From contig NZ_FZOD01000045.1 of assembly GCF_900188345.1 (NCBI RefSeq), positions 1 through 64,000 of the forward strand: a stretch of 64,000 nucleotides of DNA, in the 5' to 3' direction. The notes under the pieces were generated by a model that made no database searches, was not told the origin of the DNA, and saw nothing but the letters and a program-made list of their open reading frames with translations. Made by a program: the position numbers and the translations under genes. This stretch comes from Streptosporangium subroseum (lineage in GTDB: Bacteria; Actinomycetota; Actinomycetes; Streptosporangiales; Streptosporangiaceae). Each line of letters begins with the position of its first letter. Within the stretch, counting starts at the first letter, position 1. Positions 34,997 to 45,500 of the stretch are shown here, one piece after another.

Positions 34997-35242
34997 CTAC
35001 TGCCAGTAGCTCTCGACCACTGAAGCGGACCTGGGGACGGCCTCATCAGGGTCTCCACCGAAGTCCCGCTTCGCGCGACGTTGGCGGAGAAGGTCCCAGC
35101 ACTGATCGAGTTCCGCCTCAACCGCGTGCAGCTCGTGGTGTTCGGTCCGTTCGTCCAGGGAGCCGTCTGCCCGATGACTGCGCAACTTGTGCTCACGATC
35201 GACCAGTGCGGTGATCCGGTCCAGGATGTTGTCGTCGTTCAC
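34997..35242 (-). CDS. DUF2630 family protein (81 aa)
   Basis: Small charged helical protein with the DUF2630 hallmarks DRITALVDREHKLRS, LDQCWDLLRQRRAKRDFGGDPDEA and the final VVESYWQ. Its GTG overlaps the stop of the pyridoxamine-oxidase-like gene by four bases, so the two are co-expressed. Function unknown. Confidence 0.85.
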   Translation of the reverse strand: MNDDNILDRITALVDREHKLRSHRADGSLDERTEHHELHAVEAELDQCWDLLRQRRAKRDFGGDPDEAVPRSASVVESYWQ

Positions 35243-36003
35243 CGGCTCTCCTCCGGTTGTTGTGGCTGGGATAGACGTGTCTCGGGGTCCGACAGGAATG
35301 ATGCGACCCGGACGCGAAGAAGGTCGTTCTCGGCCTCTAGGGCGTCAATGCGGCGCCGAAGCGGTTGCAGCAAGGGCGCCACCTCCTCGGCCGTGTAGCG
35401 CGGAGTGATGTGCTGAGGGCAGTTCCAGTCGAACGCTTTGACCTCGACGCGCACCTCACGTTCGACGATCGCCCGGTACCCCGGGACCGCGGACGCACTT
35501 GACGACGGTCCTCGGTGGCGTACGTCGTTGATGGTCGCGACTCCGAAGATCTTGAGGCGCAGCCGGCGGGCGTAGTCCATGAAGATGATGGATACGCGCG
35601 GGTCGTGCGCCACGTTGCCGGTGCTGATGTACTGACGATTGCCTCGGAAGTCGGCCCAAGCCAGCGTGTGCTCGTCGGGGACTGTCACGAATCCTGGTGG
35701 GCCGCCGCGGAACTGGACGTACGGCCAACCGCTGGTGGCGACCGTCGCCAGATAGAAGCCGTCCCGCCCGGCGATGAAGTCTCGTTCGGTGCGGCCCAAT
35801 GGATCCTTGATCTGATCGAGTTCATCGGTCTCCGCAGCCTCGGTGTTCGGAGCTGAGCCCGTCCCGTCTGCCGCCCCGATGCTCGAAGGCCTCGGGCCGG
35901 CGAGATGCCGGTCCGTGCGGTGGACAGCGGTCCGGCTTCCGTACCGGCCCTGCGCGTCCAGGACCGGCTCGGTGAATGCGATCGAATGGTAGTTGCGGCT
36001 CAT
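35239..36003 (-). CDS. Pyridoxamine 5'-phosphate oxidase-like flavoprotein (254 aa)
   Basis: FMN-binding split-barrel of the PNPOx-like family: DFIAGRDGFYLATVATSGWPYVQFRGGPPGFV and LAWADFRGNRQYISTGNVAHDPRVSIIFMDY are characteristic, and the C-terminal half holds the CPQHITPRY motif. The first 75 residues look poorly conserved, so a start downstream is possible. Likely a flavin-dependent reductase or oxidase acting on a small molecule. Confidence 0.85.
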   Translation of the reverse strand: MSRNYHSIAFTEPVLDAQGRYGSRTAVHRTDRHLAGPRPSSIGAADGTGSAPNTEAAETDELDQIKDPLGRTERDFIAGRDGFYLATVATSGWPYVQFRGGPPGFVTVPDEHTLAWADFRGNRQYISTGNVAHDPRVSIIFMDYARRLRLKIFGVATINDVRHRGPSSSASAVPGYRAIVEREVRVEVKAFDWNCPQHITPRYTAEEVAPLLQPLRRRIDALEAENDLLRVRVASFLSDPETRLSQPQQPEESR

Positions 36004-36260
36004 CTGTCCCCCTCGTCGGAGCGAGCCTCATGCTCGCGGTCTGCTTGTCTGTTGCGATACAGGAAAAGCCGCGACTGGGCGGCCAGGTCGCCGAAGCTAC
36101 GTGGGTGCAGTGGAGGAAGAGTGAAGACCCTGTGCACCATTGCGCCGAGCCGGCAGCGCCGACTGCTGGGATGAGACGCCCCATGACCACTCAGAGGGCG
36201 TCTCCGTTCGAACAGCCTCAGACGAGCCGGGCAAGGTCCGGCAGGTTCGGCCGCGCACTT

Positions 36261-36297
36261 CACCGGGCCGTCCGCGCAGGACGCGGACGGCCCGGTG
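36261..36297. terminator. 16-bp hairpin terminator
   Basis: Stem CACCGGGCCGTCCGCG with its exact complement around a 5-base loop, 18 bases after the stop of the leftward alpha/beta-hydrolase gene. The remaining part of the 311-bp gap to the next gene shows nothing else. Confidence 0.8.
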
Positions 36298-36314
36298 GCT
36301 CGAGATCGCGTTGC

Positions 36315-37184
36315 CTACCTGGTCGGCGTCGACCGATCGGCCTCGACGATCAGTGCCTCGACGGCGTGCGGGTTGGTGATCATCGGGAGGTGCCCAGCCT
36401 TGACCCTGGTGATCTTGGCCCCTGCGTTCTTGGCCATCGCGCTCTGCAAGGCGACGGGGACGATGTGGTCCTGGGTCCCGAGCAGGTAGAAGCTCGGCAG
36501 CGACTTCCAGGCCGGCGCGCCGGACTCAGCCGTGAGCGCGCTGAGGGTGACGGGCCGCTGGGCCACAGCCATCGCAGCCGCGGCCCGCGCCGGGATCCCG
36601 TTCGCGATGGCGTCCGGGAAGGCACTCTGCTTCAGGTAGAGGTCGTAGTCGCCGTCCGGAGCGCCCGGGTACTGCACGAAGTCGAAGAGATCAGCCGGGT
36701 CGAGCTCGTGGTTCGGGTCCAGCAACCCAAGGATGCTGTCACCTGCGTCGGGAACGAACGCGTTGATGTAGACGAGGGCCTCGACGTCCTTGTCCGACCT
36801 GGCGGCGTTTGTGATGACGGCTCCTCCGTACGAGTGGCCGACCAGGACGACCGGGCCGGTGGTTCGGTCACGGAGGAATGCGGCGAGGTACTCCGAGTCT
36901 TCGCGTAGCCCACGCAGCGGAGTCGGCGGCGCGAGGACCTGGTAGCCCTGGGCTTGCAGGTCACTGGTGACCTTCGCCCATCCCGAGGAGTCCGCCCAGG
37001 CCCCGTGGACGAGCACCACCGTGGGCTTGGGCTCCGACTCACCTGAAGGCGCCGTGCTCGTCACCGACTGTCGACCGCCCGCGTTGCCGATCACCTGAGT
37101 TGCGGAGACACCGGTCAGGGGCAGCATCCCGATGAGGGTGAGAACGCTGACCGCGTGCAGCCGTCGTGCCCGGAAGATCTTCAT
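36315..37184 (-). CDS. Secreted alpha/beta hydrolase (289 aa)
   Basis: N-terminal export signal (RARRLHAVSVLTLIGMLPLTGV), then an alpha/beta hydrolase with VVLVHGAWADSSGW (oxyanion loop), nucleophile in LVGHSYGGAVITN, and catalytic His in VKAGHLPMITNP. The ATG follows AGGAG. The protein is a close relative in layout of the cytoplasmic hydrolase at 39.7-40.4 kb, which lacks the signal. The substrate is unknown; an esterase is likely. Confidence 0.85.
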   Translation of the reverse strand: MKIFRARRLHAVSVLTLIGMLPLTGVSATQVIGNAGGRQSVTSTAPSGESEPKPTVVLVHGAWADSSGWAKVTSDLQAQGYQVLAPPTPLRGLREDSEYLAAFLRDRTTGPVVLVGHSYGGAVITNAARSDKDVEALVYINAFVPDAGDSILGLLDPNHELDPADLFDFVQYPGAPDGDYDLYLKQSAFPDAIANGIPARAAAAMAVAQRPVTLSALTAESGAPAWKSLPSFYLLGTQDHIVPVALQSAMAKNAGAKITRVKAGHLPMITNPHAVEALIVEADRSTPTR

Positions 37185-37565
37185 TGTGACTCCTGATGAG
37201 TTGATGGGATCAAGCGGTATGTCTAGGAAGCCGGAGCGAAGAGACTGACGTTCTTGTGCATGACCGGTTGAGTGGGAATGACCTGACGACGGTCTCCTGT
37301 CCTCCTTGCCAGACGCAGGCAATCGCGGTCCCCGGGTGTCGCGAGGTTCGAGTGCCGCTGGTGCTCTCGGAGCGGAGGAAGGCGCCAGGGGAAGAGCAGC
37401 TGTCCGAGTCATCACGGCGGACGGGCACGACGCGCATCCGTCGACCGATGCCAGACGTCGCGACGCGGTCGCGGGCTCGTGGCATGCCAACACCGTCGGT
37501 CCGGCCACCACCGTGCGGTGAGGCCCGTCGGGTTCGCGAGCCCGTTGATGTCCTGGGTAGCAGGT
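37185..37565. other. 380-bp gap without a convincing gene
   Basis: Contains the AGGAG ribosome site of the hydrolase gene and short open frames in several phases. None has family likeness or a plausible start. Confidence 0.5.
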
Positions 37566-38210
37566 CTACACAGTCGGGTCGGTCCGTGCGCTTGAGGGAG
37601 CGCCGGCCTGGCGGAGGAGCTGCTCGAAAGGTGTCGCTGCGGCGAGGTCTGTGTCGACATGCCGGCGCTCGGCGACCACGCCCGACGATCCGCCGGTCTT
37701 GCCCATCAGGACGGCGAGCTCGCCGGCCGCGCGGAGCACGCGGGAGCCGAGGTCGGTGCCGGCGAAGTCGGAGGTCGCGGCGAAGACACCGGTCGGCACC
37801 GTGACGGCGTGCAGGTAGGCGAACAGCGGCCGCAGGGCGTGCTCGATCACCAGCGAGTGCCAAGCCGTGCCGGCCGTGGCGGCCAGCAGCACCGGCGTCC
37901 CGTCGAGGGCGCCGGTCTCCAGAACGTCGAAGAAGGTCTTGAACAGGCCCGAGTACGACGCCGAGAACACCGGCGTGACGACGATCAGCCCGTCGGCCTC
38001 CCGGACCGCCTGCTCCGCCGCCGCCGGCTCCGGCGCCGGGAACCCGGTCAGGAGCTGATCGGTCAGCTGGTGCGCGAGGCCGCGGAGCTCGACGTGGGTG
38101 ACGTCGAGCTCCCCGAACGTCTCAACGGTCGCCGTAGCCAGCCGGTCGGCCAGCAACCGCGTCGAGGACGGGTTCGAGAGCCCGGCCGAGACGACGACGA
38201 GCGACGTCAC
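37566..38210 (-). CDS. NADPH-dependent FMN reductase, CE1759-type (214 aa)
   Basis: Flavodoxin-like fold: LVVVSAGLSNPSSTRLLAD at the N-terminus for FMN phosphate binding and TPVFSASYSGLFKTFFDVL in the middle, typical of the reductase that partners CE1758-type luciferase-like monooxygenases. Its GTG overlaps the monooxygenase stop by four bases. It should feed reduced FMN to that enzyme. Confidence 0.88.
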   Translation of the reverse strand: MTSLVVVSAGLSNPSSTRLLADRLATATVETFGELDVTHVELRGLAHQLTDQLLTGFPAPEPAAAEQAVREADGLIVVTPVFSASYSGLFKTFFDVLETGALDGTPVLLAATAGTAWHSLVIEHALRPLFAYLHAVTVPTGVFAATSDFAGTDLGSRVLRAAGELAVLMGKTGGSSGVVAERRHVDTDLAAATPFEQLLRQAGAPSSARTDPTV

Positions 38211-39349
38211 GCCAAGACCTCGTCGCGGTCCGTCGTGCCCGTCACGTCGTCGACGGCGTGGAGGGTCGTGTCATGCGGGCCGTTCGCGGCCGCCACGAGG
38301 GAGGCGTGGGTCGGCGCGTCGGGCACGTGCGCCGGTCGGCCCTCGGCGAAGCCGGCGCGCAGGTCCGGCAGCAGCTCGCCGAGCAGGTCCAGCTGCTCGA
38401 GCACCGTCTTCAGCGGCAGGCCGGCATGGTCGATGAGGAACAGCTGGCGCTGGTAGTCGCCGACGTACTCCCGGAAGGCCAGCGTGCGTTCGAGCACCTC
38501 CTGCGGTGAGCCCACGGTCAGCGGAGTCTGCGCGGCGAAGTCCTCCAGTGAGGGCCCGTGGCCGTAGACCGGAGCGTTGTCGAAGTACCGGCGGAACTCG
38601 GCCACGGCGTCCTGGCTGTTCCTCCGCATGAAGAACTGGCCGCCGAGACCGACGATCGCCTGGTCGGCGGTGCCATGACCGTAGTGCTCGAAGCGGCGTC
38701 GGTACAGCGCGACCATCTGCCGGGTGTGCGAGGCCGGCCAGAAGATGTGGTTGGAGAAGAAGCCGTCGCCGTAGTAAGCCGCCTGCTCCGCGACCTCGGG
38801 GCTGCGGATCGAGCCGTGCCACACGAACGGCGGCACACCGTCGAGCGGCCGCGGGGTGGCGGTGAAGCTCTGTAGCGGCGTCCGGAACCGGCCCTGCCAG
38901 TCCACGACGTCCTCTCGCCACAGCCGATGCAGCAATGCGTAGTTCTCGACGGCCAGGTTGATCCCCTCGCGGATGTCCTTGCCGAACCACGGGTAGACCG
39001 GGCCGGTGTTGCCGCGGCCCAGCATCAGGTCCATCCGGCCGTCGGTGAGGTGCTGGAGGGTGCCGTAGTCCTCGGCGATCCGGACCGGATCGGTCGTCGT
39101 GATCAGCGTCGTGGCCGTCGAGAGGATGATCCGCTCGGTCTGCGCGGCGATGTAGGCCATCGTCGTGGTCGGGGAGGACGCGACGAACGGCGGGTTGTGG
39201 TGCTGGCCGACCGCGACGACGTCGAGGCCGACCTCCTCGGCCTTCTTCGCGATCTCCACCTGCGCCTTGATGCGCTCGTGCTCGGACGGGGTGCGCCCGG
39301 TGGTGGGGTCCGTCGTCACGTCACCGACGGAGAAGATCCCAAACTGCAT
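38207..39349 (-). CDS. LLM-class flavin-dependent monooxygenase, CE1758-type (380 aa)
   Basis: Luciferase-like TIM barrel: VGQHHNPPFVASSP, LSTATTLITTTDPVRIAEDYGTL and GRMDLMLGRGNTGPVYPWFG are hallmarks of this subfamily. Together with the downstream FMN reductase it forms a two-component monooxygenase. The oxidised substrate is unknown. The upstream 320 bases hold a hydrolase relic and no separate promoter could be pinpointed. Confidence 0.9.
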   Translation of the reverse strand: MQFGIFSVGDVTTDPTTGRTPSEHERIKAQVEIAKKAEEVGLDVVAVGQHHNPPFVASSPTTTMAYIAAQTERIILSTATTLITTTDPVRIAEDYGTLQHLTDGRMDLMLGRGNTGPVYPWFGKDIREGINLAVENYALLHRLWREDVVDWQGRFRTPLQSFTATPRPLDGVPPFVWHGSIRSPEVAEQAAYYGDGFFSNHIFWPASHTRQMVALYRRRFEHYGHGTADQAIVGLGGQFFMRRNSQDAVAEFRRYFDNAPVYGHGPSLEDFAAQTPLTVGSPQEVLERTLAFREYVGDYQRQLFLIDHAGLPLKTVLEQLDLLGELLPDLRAGFAEGRPAHVPDAPTHASLVAAANGPHDTTLHAVDDVTGTTDRDEVLA

Positions 39350-39449
39350 GACCTACCTGCCTCTCATCTCGATATCCAAGGAAGTGTTGGTGACGGGTCG
39401 TCCGTCTCGATGGCGACATCGGGAGCGTCGCTGCCGACCCTCGATCCGG

Positions 39450-39645
39450 GTCCGGGTGGGGGTCGACGTCGTTCAGCCAGGAGACGACGGCATGCGCGAC
39501 ATCCAGCCAACCGTCGTCGACGACGAGGGAGTGGCCGCGTCCGGCGACCCGGCGCACCAACGGGGGGCATCGCCTCGTGGAGCCACCTGTCGTGGATCAG
39601 CATGACCGGTCGGGCCTGCGACGCCGCCCTGGGCTCCTCCTGGTG
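39450..39645 (-). pseudogene. Remnant of an alpha/beta-hydrolase C-terminus
   Basis: Two pieces in different frames together resemble the end of an alpha/beta hydrolase: RPVMLIHDRWLHEAMPP and then RRVAGRGHSLVVDDGWLDVAHAVVSWLND, with the catalytic-His GHS motif. The frame change and missing body mark it as a relic. Confidence 0.5.
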
Positions 39646-39673
39646 GGTCACGCTCGATCGGGTGCCGGCGTCG

Positions 39674-40393
39674 TCACACGGTCACGGAAGCGAGTGCCTC
39701 GCGGATCACCTGGACGACCTCCGCCGGGTGGGCGTGCATCACCAGATGCGAGGAGTCGACCTCGGTGACCTTGGCCTGGGCGCGCTCGTAGCCGAACCGC
39801 TGGACGTCGGGGTTGATGGCCTGGTCGGAGGACGCGACGATCCCCCACACAGGCCGGTCCTTCCAAGCGGCCGTGCTTGCCGGCTCGCCGAAGGCGGCCC
39901 CGGCGAGCGGTCGCTGTGAAACGGCCAGGGCGCGCGTGAGCACGGTGTCCACATCCGCGGCGAAGATCTCCGGGAACCTGGAGATGTCCACCGACACATC
40001 GGTGCCCGGCTCGTCGGAGCCCTCGACGGGGAAGGGCGTGTAAACGAGGGCCCCGGCCAGCGGCGAGTCGGGGAAGCGGCTCTGCAGTTCCCCGAGGCTC
40101 TCGCCCTCGTCGAGGACGTAGGCAGCCAGGTACACCAACCCCACCACGTTGTCCTCACGACCGGCGACGGTGATCACTGCGCCGCCGTAGGAGTGACCGA
40201 CAAGGAGGACGGGTCCCTCGATCTGCCGGACGACGGAGGCGACGTACGCCGCGTCGCCGGCGAGGCTGCGGTTGGGTACGGCGGGAACCAACACCTGGGT
40301 GCCGTCGGCGAGCAGTTCGGTGACGACGCGGGCGAAGCTGGACGCATCGGCGAAAGCTCCGTGGACCAGGACCACGGTGGGCGTGTTGGACAT
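39674..40393 (-). CDS. Alpha/beta hydrolase (239 aa)
   Basis: Cytoplasmic alpha/beta hydrolase: VVLVHGAFADASSF, nucleophile in LVGHSYGGAVITV, catalytic His in EVDSSHLVMHAHP. ATG after GAAGGAG. Similar in sequence and length (less the signal peptide) to the hydrolase at 36.3 kb, suggesting an old duplication or parallel acquisition. Confidence 0.88.
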   Translation of the reverse strand: MSNTPTVVLVHGAFADASSFARVVTELLADGTQVLVPAVPNRSLAGDAAYVASVVRQIEGPVLLVGHSYGGAVITVAGREDNVVGLVYLAAYVLDEGESLGELQSRFPDSPLAGALVYTPFPVEGSDEPGTDVSVDISRFPEIFAADVDTVLTRALAVSQRPLAGAAFGEPASTAAWKDRPVWGIVASSDQAINPDVQRFGYERAQAKVTEVDSSHLVMHAHPAEVVQVIREALASVTV

Positions 40394-40562
40394 GACTTCT
40401 CCTTCGGTGAACCGCCGGTGACGGCAGTGGGAACGCGCCGTCCGGCGCGTCCGTGAGATGTTGGTTGCTCCTCGGGAGCTCCTGCCATCGCTTCCAACGG
40501 TAGGGAGGCGCGGTGGACGACTAGTGACCGATCTGTGGACCGCGCCGGCCGGAGTGGGCGCG

Positions 40563-41426
40563 TCAGAGGTGTTTGCCCAGAAATGCCCGGATGAGAGGCA
40601 CGACCTCGTCGAGAGCGCTCTCGAGCAGGAAGTGGCCGCCGGCCACCAAGCGGACCTCGGCGTCCGGCAGGTCGGTGGCGAAGGCGAGCGCCCCGGCGGG
40701 TCCGAATATCGGGTCGCCCTTCCCCCAGACGGCGAGCAGCGGAACCTGCCGCTCACGGAAGTATCGGTGCACCTTGGGGTACAACGTCAGGTTGGTGGCG
40801 TAGTCCAGGAACAGCGCGAGCTGCACCTGGTCGTTGCCAGGCCGCGACAGTAGGTCGTGATCGTGAGTCCAGGTAGTGGGGTCCACCAAGGTCTCGTCTG
40901 TCACGCCCGCGAGGTACCGCCAGCGGGTCAGCTCAAGGGTGAGCGCCTGACGAACCCCGGCCTCGGTCTGGGGGGTCTGCTCTCTCCAGTAGTCGCACAC
41001 CGTGATGAAGAACTCCGGCTGCAATCCCTCGGCGTACGCGTTGCCGTTCTGGGTGATGATCGCCGTGACCACATCCGGTGCCCTCAGGGCAAGCCGCCAC
41101 CCGATCGGCGCGCCGTGGTCGTGGACGAACAGGCAGTACCGCTCGATGCCGAGCTGCGTAAGAAGAGCTCCCGTGATATCGGTGAGCGAGTCGAAGGAGT
41201 ACGTGAACTCGTCAACCGTCGGTGCGTCGGAGAGTCCGAAACCGACATGGTCAGGTGCCACGAGGTGCCAACGGTCCGCCAGCCGTGGGAGGAGGTGCCG
41301 GAACATCAGAGAGCTGGCGGGGAAGCCGTGAAGAAGCACCAGGGTGGGCCGGTCTCTCGGCCCGGCTTCTCGGTAGAAGATCTGGTAGCCATCGACCATG
41401 GCGTACCGGTGATGGATCGTGACCAT
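40563..41426 (-). CDS. Alpha/beta hydrolase, epoxide-hydrolase/haloalkane-dehalogenase-like (287 aa)
   Basis: LLHGFPASSLMFRHLLPRLAD and VAPDHVGFGLSDAP, then the nucleophile elbow FVHDHGAPIGWRLA with Asp in place of Ser, as in epoxide hydrolases and dehalogenases, and catalytic His in VAGGHFLLES. The ATG at 41426 is chosen by family length; a longer frame upstream is discarded. It is divergent neither from nor overlapping the TetR gene 112 bases upstream, so both may be under TetR control. Confidence 0.87.
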   Translation of the reverse strand: MVTIHHRYAMVDGYQIFYREAGPRDRPTLVLLHGFPASSLMFRHLLPRLADRWHLVAPDHVGFGLSDAPTVDEFTYSFDSLTDITGALLTQLGIERYCLFVHDHGAPIGWRLALRAPDVVTAIITQNGNAYAEGLQPEFFITVCDYWREQTPQTEAGVRQALTLELTRWRYLAGVTDETLVDPTTWTHDHDLLSRPGNDQVQLALFLDYATNLTLYPKVHRYFRERQVPLLAVWGKGDPIFGPAGALAFATDLPDAEVRLVAGGHFLLESALDEVVPLIRAFLGKHL

Positions 41427-41538
41427 GTTGTGTGCCGCCTTCGCCCGGTGTTCCCGTTGTCTTGGGGTGCTCACCGAAACGTATTGACGCGCTGTGGACG
41501 AATTGTGGAGTCGCGACGGAGTGACGCGTCCGCCCCCG

Positions 41539-42165
41539 TCAGTCCTTGAGGATTGCGGCCGCGACCCGATCCACAAGCCACCGTGTCCCCCGGTCGACGC
41601 CCCACCCGAACGTCTCCACGGCGAGAACCAGTTGAGGGTTGCGGAAGTGGAAGAAGATGATCTTCGCTGCGTCCTCGACCGAGAGTCCCTCGGCCAGGTC
41701 GCCGTTGCCGGCGATGCCCTCGACGATCATCTCCAGCGCCTCGATGTGGCGTTGGTCGGCGACGTCGAGGAATGCCTGGGCGGCTGGGGAGCTGGGTGCG
41801 GCGCGCTCGACGATGCGCATGATGTCGCCGGCCTCCGCGGCGTGCGCGGCGTAGCCCGCAGCCAGGACCTCCAGCTTGGTCCGGCCTGTGGGAGCGGCCG
41901 CCGAGTCGGTGATGATCCGTCCCACCGTCGGGCTCGTCGTCCATATGTCCATCAAGGTCCGGAGCAGACCCTCCTTGCCTCCACACTGGGCGTAGACGGT
42001 GGCAGGGGAGACACGCGCCTCGCGTGCGATCTTGTCGACCGTGGTCTGCGCGTAGCCGGGCGCGGCGTACAGCTTCCGCGCGGCCTTGATGACCTCTTGC
42101 CGAGTCATCTCGGCGTACTCGTCACGGCGACTTGGTGCTTGGTCTGACAATGTCTCGCTCCCCAT
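41539..42165 (-). CDS. TetR-family regulator (208 aa)
   Basis: N-terminal helix-turn-helix (MTRQEVIKAARKLYAAPGYAQ, DKIAREARVSPATVYAQCGG) with the usual KEGLLRTLMD linker and a helical ligand domain. A start at the MTRQEV Met (42108) is possible. It faces the same way as the epoxide-hydrolase-like gene downstream. Confidence 0.85.
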   Translation of the reverse strand: MGSETLSDQAPSRRDEYAEMTRQEVIKAARKLYAAPGYAQTTVDKIAREARVSPATVYAQCGGKEGLLRTLMDIWTTSPTVGRIITDSAAAPTGRTKLEVLAAGYAAHAAEAGDIMRIVERAAPSSPAAQAFLDVADQRHIEALEMIVEGIAGNGDLAEGLSVEDAAKIIFFHFRNPQLVLAVETFGWGVDRGTRWLVDRVAAAILKD

Positions 42166-42537
42166 CCCAGTAGTGACCGGTATCTCCGGCCCAGGTGCGT
42201 CCGAATGCTCTCATGGAGGTCCAGGCGGCATCGGTCGCGCACTCGAACGCGTCGCGCCTCAGGACGGCCGAGACGCGGATCCGGATCGCGTCCAGCTCGC
42301 GTGCGTCGTCGGGGCCGGGCACCTGGCCGAGGACCGCAAAGACGTGTCGGTGAACCCGATCAACCGTGCGGCCAGTCGCACGCCCCCGTCCGTCACCGCG
42401 CCTCCCCTGGTTGGAAATTCGAGTCTGGCTAGAGTGGCACTCCAGCGTTTAGAGTGTGCGTACACTCACACTAGTACAACTCCGACCCGGCGCACAGCGA
42501 ACGGCAGGATCGGGGCCGGCCACCGAAGGGGTCAGAC
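42166..42537. other. Gap of 370 bp with a leftover leftward frame
   Basis: A 66-codon leftward frame from a GTG at 42322 (RELDAIRIRVSAVLRRDAFE and on) runs into the TetR start. It looks protein-like but matches no family known to me and may be a relic. The AT-richer stretch near 42.43-42.48 kb probably holds the promoter of the SARP gene. Confidence 0.3.
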
Positions 42538-45500
42538 ATGACAGCAACGCTCGTCATTCCCGAAAGCACAGACGCGATGAGGGGAGTTCCGCTCGAGGGC
42601 CCCCTGCGCCTGCAGGTTCTCGGCCCGTTGCGGGTGTGGCGGGGCGAGAGCGAGCTCGAGGCCGGGCCACGCCAGCAGGCGTACCTGCTGGCGCTGCTCC
42701 TCGCTCGCGGAGGCCGACCGACCGGCACCGGCGAGCTGATCGATCTGATCTGGGGTGAGGACGCGCCCGCCAGCGCCCTGAATGTGATCCACAAGTATGT
42801 CGGCTTGCTACGACGCCTGCTGGAGCCCGACCTGCCCCCTCGAGGAACGGGCGCCTACCTGCTGAAGCGGGGCAACGGCTACCTGTGCGCAGCCGGAGCA
42901 GACCTTCTCGACCTCACGAGGTTCCGGCAGCAGTCCGGCGCCGCCCGGACAGCGCGGGCGGAGGGGCACGACTCAGCGGCACTGGATCACTACCTCTACG
43001 CACTCCGTCTGTGGAGTGGACCGGCCGGCGATGGGTGGGTGCACGGACCTGCAGCCGCACCGATCTTCGCCGGCCTCAACGACGAGTACTTCCAGGCCTG
43101 CATCGAGGCGGCCTCCGTCGCACTGATGCTCGGACAGCCCACGCGAGTGCTGCCGGCCCTGCACCTGGCCGCCGCGATGGCCCCCCTGCACGAACCGGTG
43201 CAGGCCAGTCTCATCACCCTGTTGGGCGGCGCGGGTCAGCAGGCGGAGGCCTTGGCCGTGTTCAACGCGGTGCGCAGACGCCTCACCGAGGATCTCGGAA
43301 TCGACCCCGGGAAGGCCCTCAAGGCCGCCCACCAGCGGGTGCTCACCCAGACCCCCGCGACCCAGGCGTCAGCCGCCCAGACCCCGGTCACCGAGCCCTC
43401 GGGCGCGCCGGCACCGTCTCTGCCGCCGGCCTCGCCGACGCCCCCGTCGGGCGACGTCAACCGACTGGTCGGCCGGTCGGACGAGATCGCGGTGCTGCGA
43501 CGTGCTGTCGAGCCGGCCCTGGAGAGCAGCACGGCAGTCGTGCTGCTCGAGGGCGAGCCCGGGGCCGGGAAGAGCCGGCTCATGGAGGAGATCGCCAGCC
43601 ACGCCGAGGATCGTGGCGCCCTCGTGGTGTGGGGTCACTGCCTCGAGGGCGAGGGCACGCCGACGATGTGGCCGTGGGTCGAGACGGTGTCCAGCCTGCT
43701 CGACGTCATGCCAGAGGCACGGTGCGAGCAGTGGTTGGCTCGCGATCTCGGTCACCTCGTCGGCTCCCGTGTGGAGAGGTCAGAGGCACCGACGATCCCC
43801 GACGGCAACGCCCGGTTCCGCCTGCTGGAACAGGTCGTCGGCCTGATCGCCGAGGCGGCCGGCGAGCGGCCGGTCGTGATGATGATCGACGATCTGCAGT
43901 GGGCCGACACGAGCTCGCTACAGCTCCTGGATCATGTCATCTCCCGCCTTCCTGCCGGCACAGCTGTCGTCGGCGCGCTTCGCAACCGGGGCCCTTCGCC
44001 CAGCTTGGAGCTGGTCCGGACGCTCGCCGCCGCCAGTCGCGCGACCGGTCACCGGCGGCTCCTGGTCGGCCCCATGAGCCCCGCTGAGGTGGCCGAGCTC
44101 ATTCACCTCGAGACCGGCGTCCGGCTCGCCCCTGACGTGGCCACCTCAGTGCACACCCGCACGGCCGGCAACCCGTTCTTCGTCCAGGAACTGGGCCGGC
44201 TGTGGGGCGCCGGCAGCGAGCTCACCACGGAGACGGTGCTGCGCGGCACCGTCCCGATGACAGTGCGCGACGTCGTACGCGACCGCCTCGCCGTGCTCGA
44301 CGGCGACGCACAGGAACTGCTGGAGATCGCAGCGCTTGTCGGCCAGAGCGTCGAGCTCGCCCTGCTCGCCCGGATGGCGTCCCTCGACGTGGGTTCCTGC
44401 CTCGATCGCTTGGAACCCGTCCGCAGCCTCGGTCTGGTCGGCCCGACGCCCGGCGACCCGTTCTCCTATCGCTTCACCCACGACCTGGTGCGCCAAGCTG
44501 TGTCAGAGGCGATCCCGCCAGGTCGCGCGACCGCGCTGCACGGCTCCATCGCGGACGCCATCGAGGAGGTCGGACTGAGCGACGAGTCCGTCGCTGAGCG
44601 GGTGGCACACCACCTGTGGTCCGCGGGGCCCGTGGCAGACCCGGCTCGTACCGTTGCGGCCCTGGTCCGCGCCGGCGCTCGAGCCAAGGCGAAGACGGCG
44701 TTGGCGGCAGCCGAGCGCCACCTCGGGTCGGCGGTAGAGCTGGCGCGCAGGGCGTCACTTCTCGAACTGGAGCTCAGGGCGCTCTCGCAGCTGATCGCGG
44801 TCGTCGGGATGCGCTCGATGTACGGCACGGCCTCCGTCAGCCTGCTGGAGCGAGCAGAGCAGATCGCGCAGCGCCTCGGGCGCGATCGCGAGGCGGCTGG
44901 GTTTCTGTTCTCCCGCTGGACCGCGCACGGCCAGGCCCTCGACCTGGACCGCAGCAGTCCTCTCGCCCGCCGGCTCGAGGAGTTGGGCAGGACCTCCGAG
45001 GACCCGGTCGTCCGGTGCTACGGCAGGGCCGCGGCGGGCATCCACGAGTGGTGCCTGGGGAACATCGGTGAGTCCTTCCAGCGGCTGAGCGCGCTGAGCC
45101 TCGACCTCCTCTCCGACCACGATGAAGAACACCGCGATTCCGTGCGGGACGGCGTGCAGCTGATGGCCGCTGGGATGTTCGCTGAGATCGCGGGCTACCA
45201 CGGACAGACGGCCCAGGCGCGCGCAGTGCTCGACACCCTGTCGAAGGCGGCAGGTGATGACCCGTACGCGGTCACCGCCGCGACCTCCTTCGAGGCCCGG
45301 ACCGCCTCGGTGGTCGGCGACCCCGACTGGGCTCTGCGTGCAGCAGAGCGCGGGATCGCCGCCGACCCGCACTTCTCCTTCGCCTCCCTCGGCACCTACC
45401 TGCGCCTGGCCCGGTGCTGGGCGCTGGCGACGACCGGACAGGACCCTGCGGCCGCCGCGGACGAAGCCGAACGACTCATTCGCACCAACCTCGCCAGCCC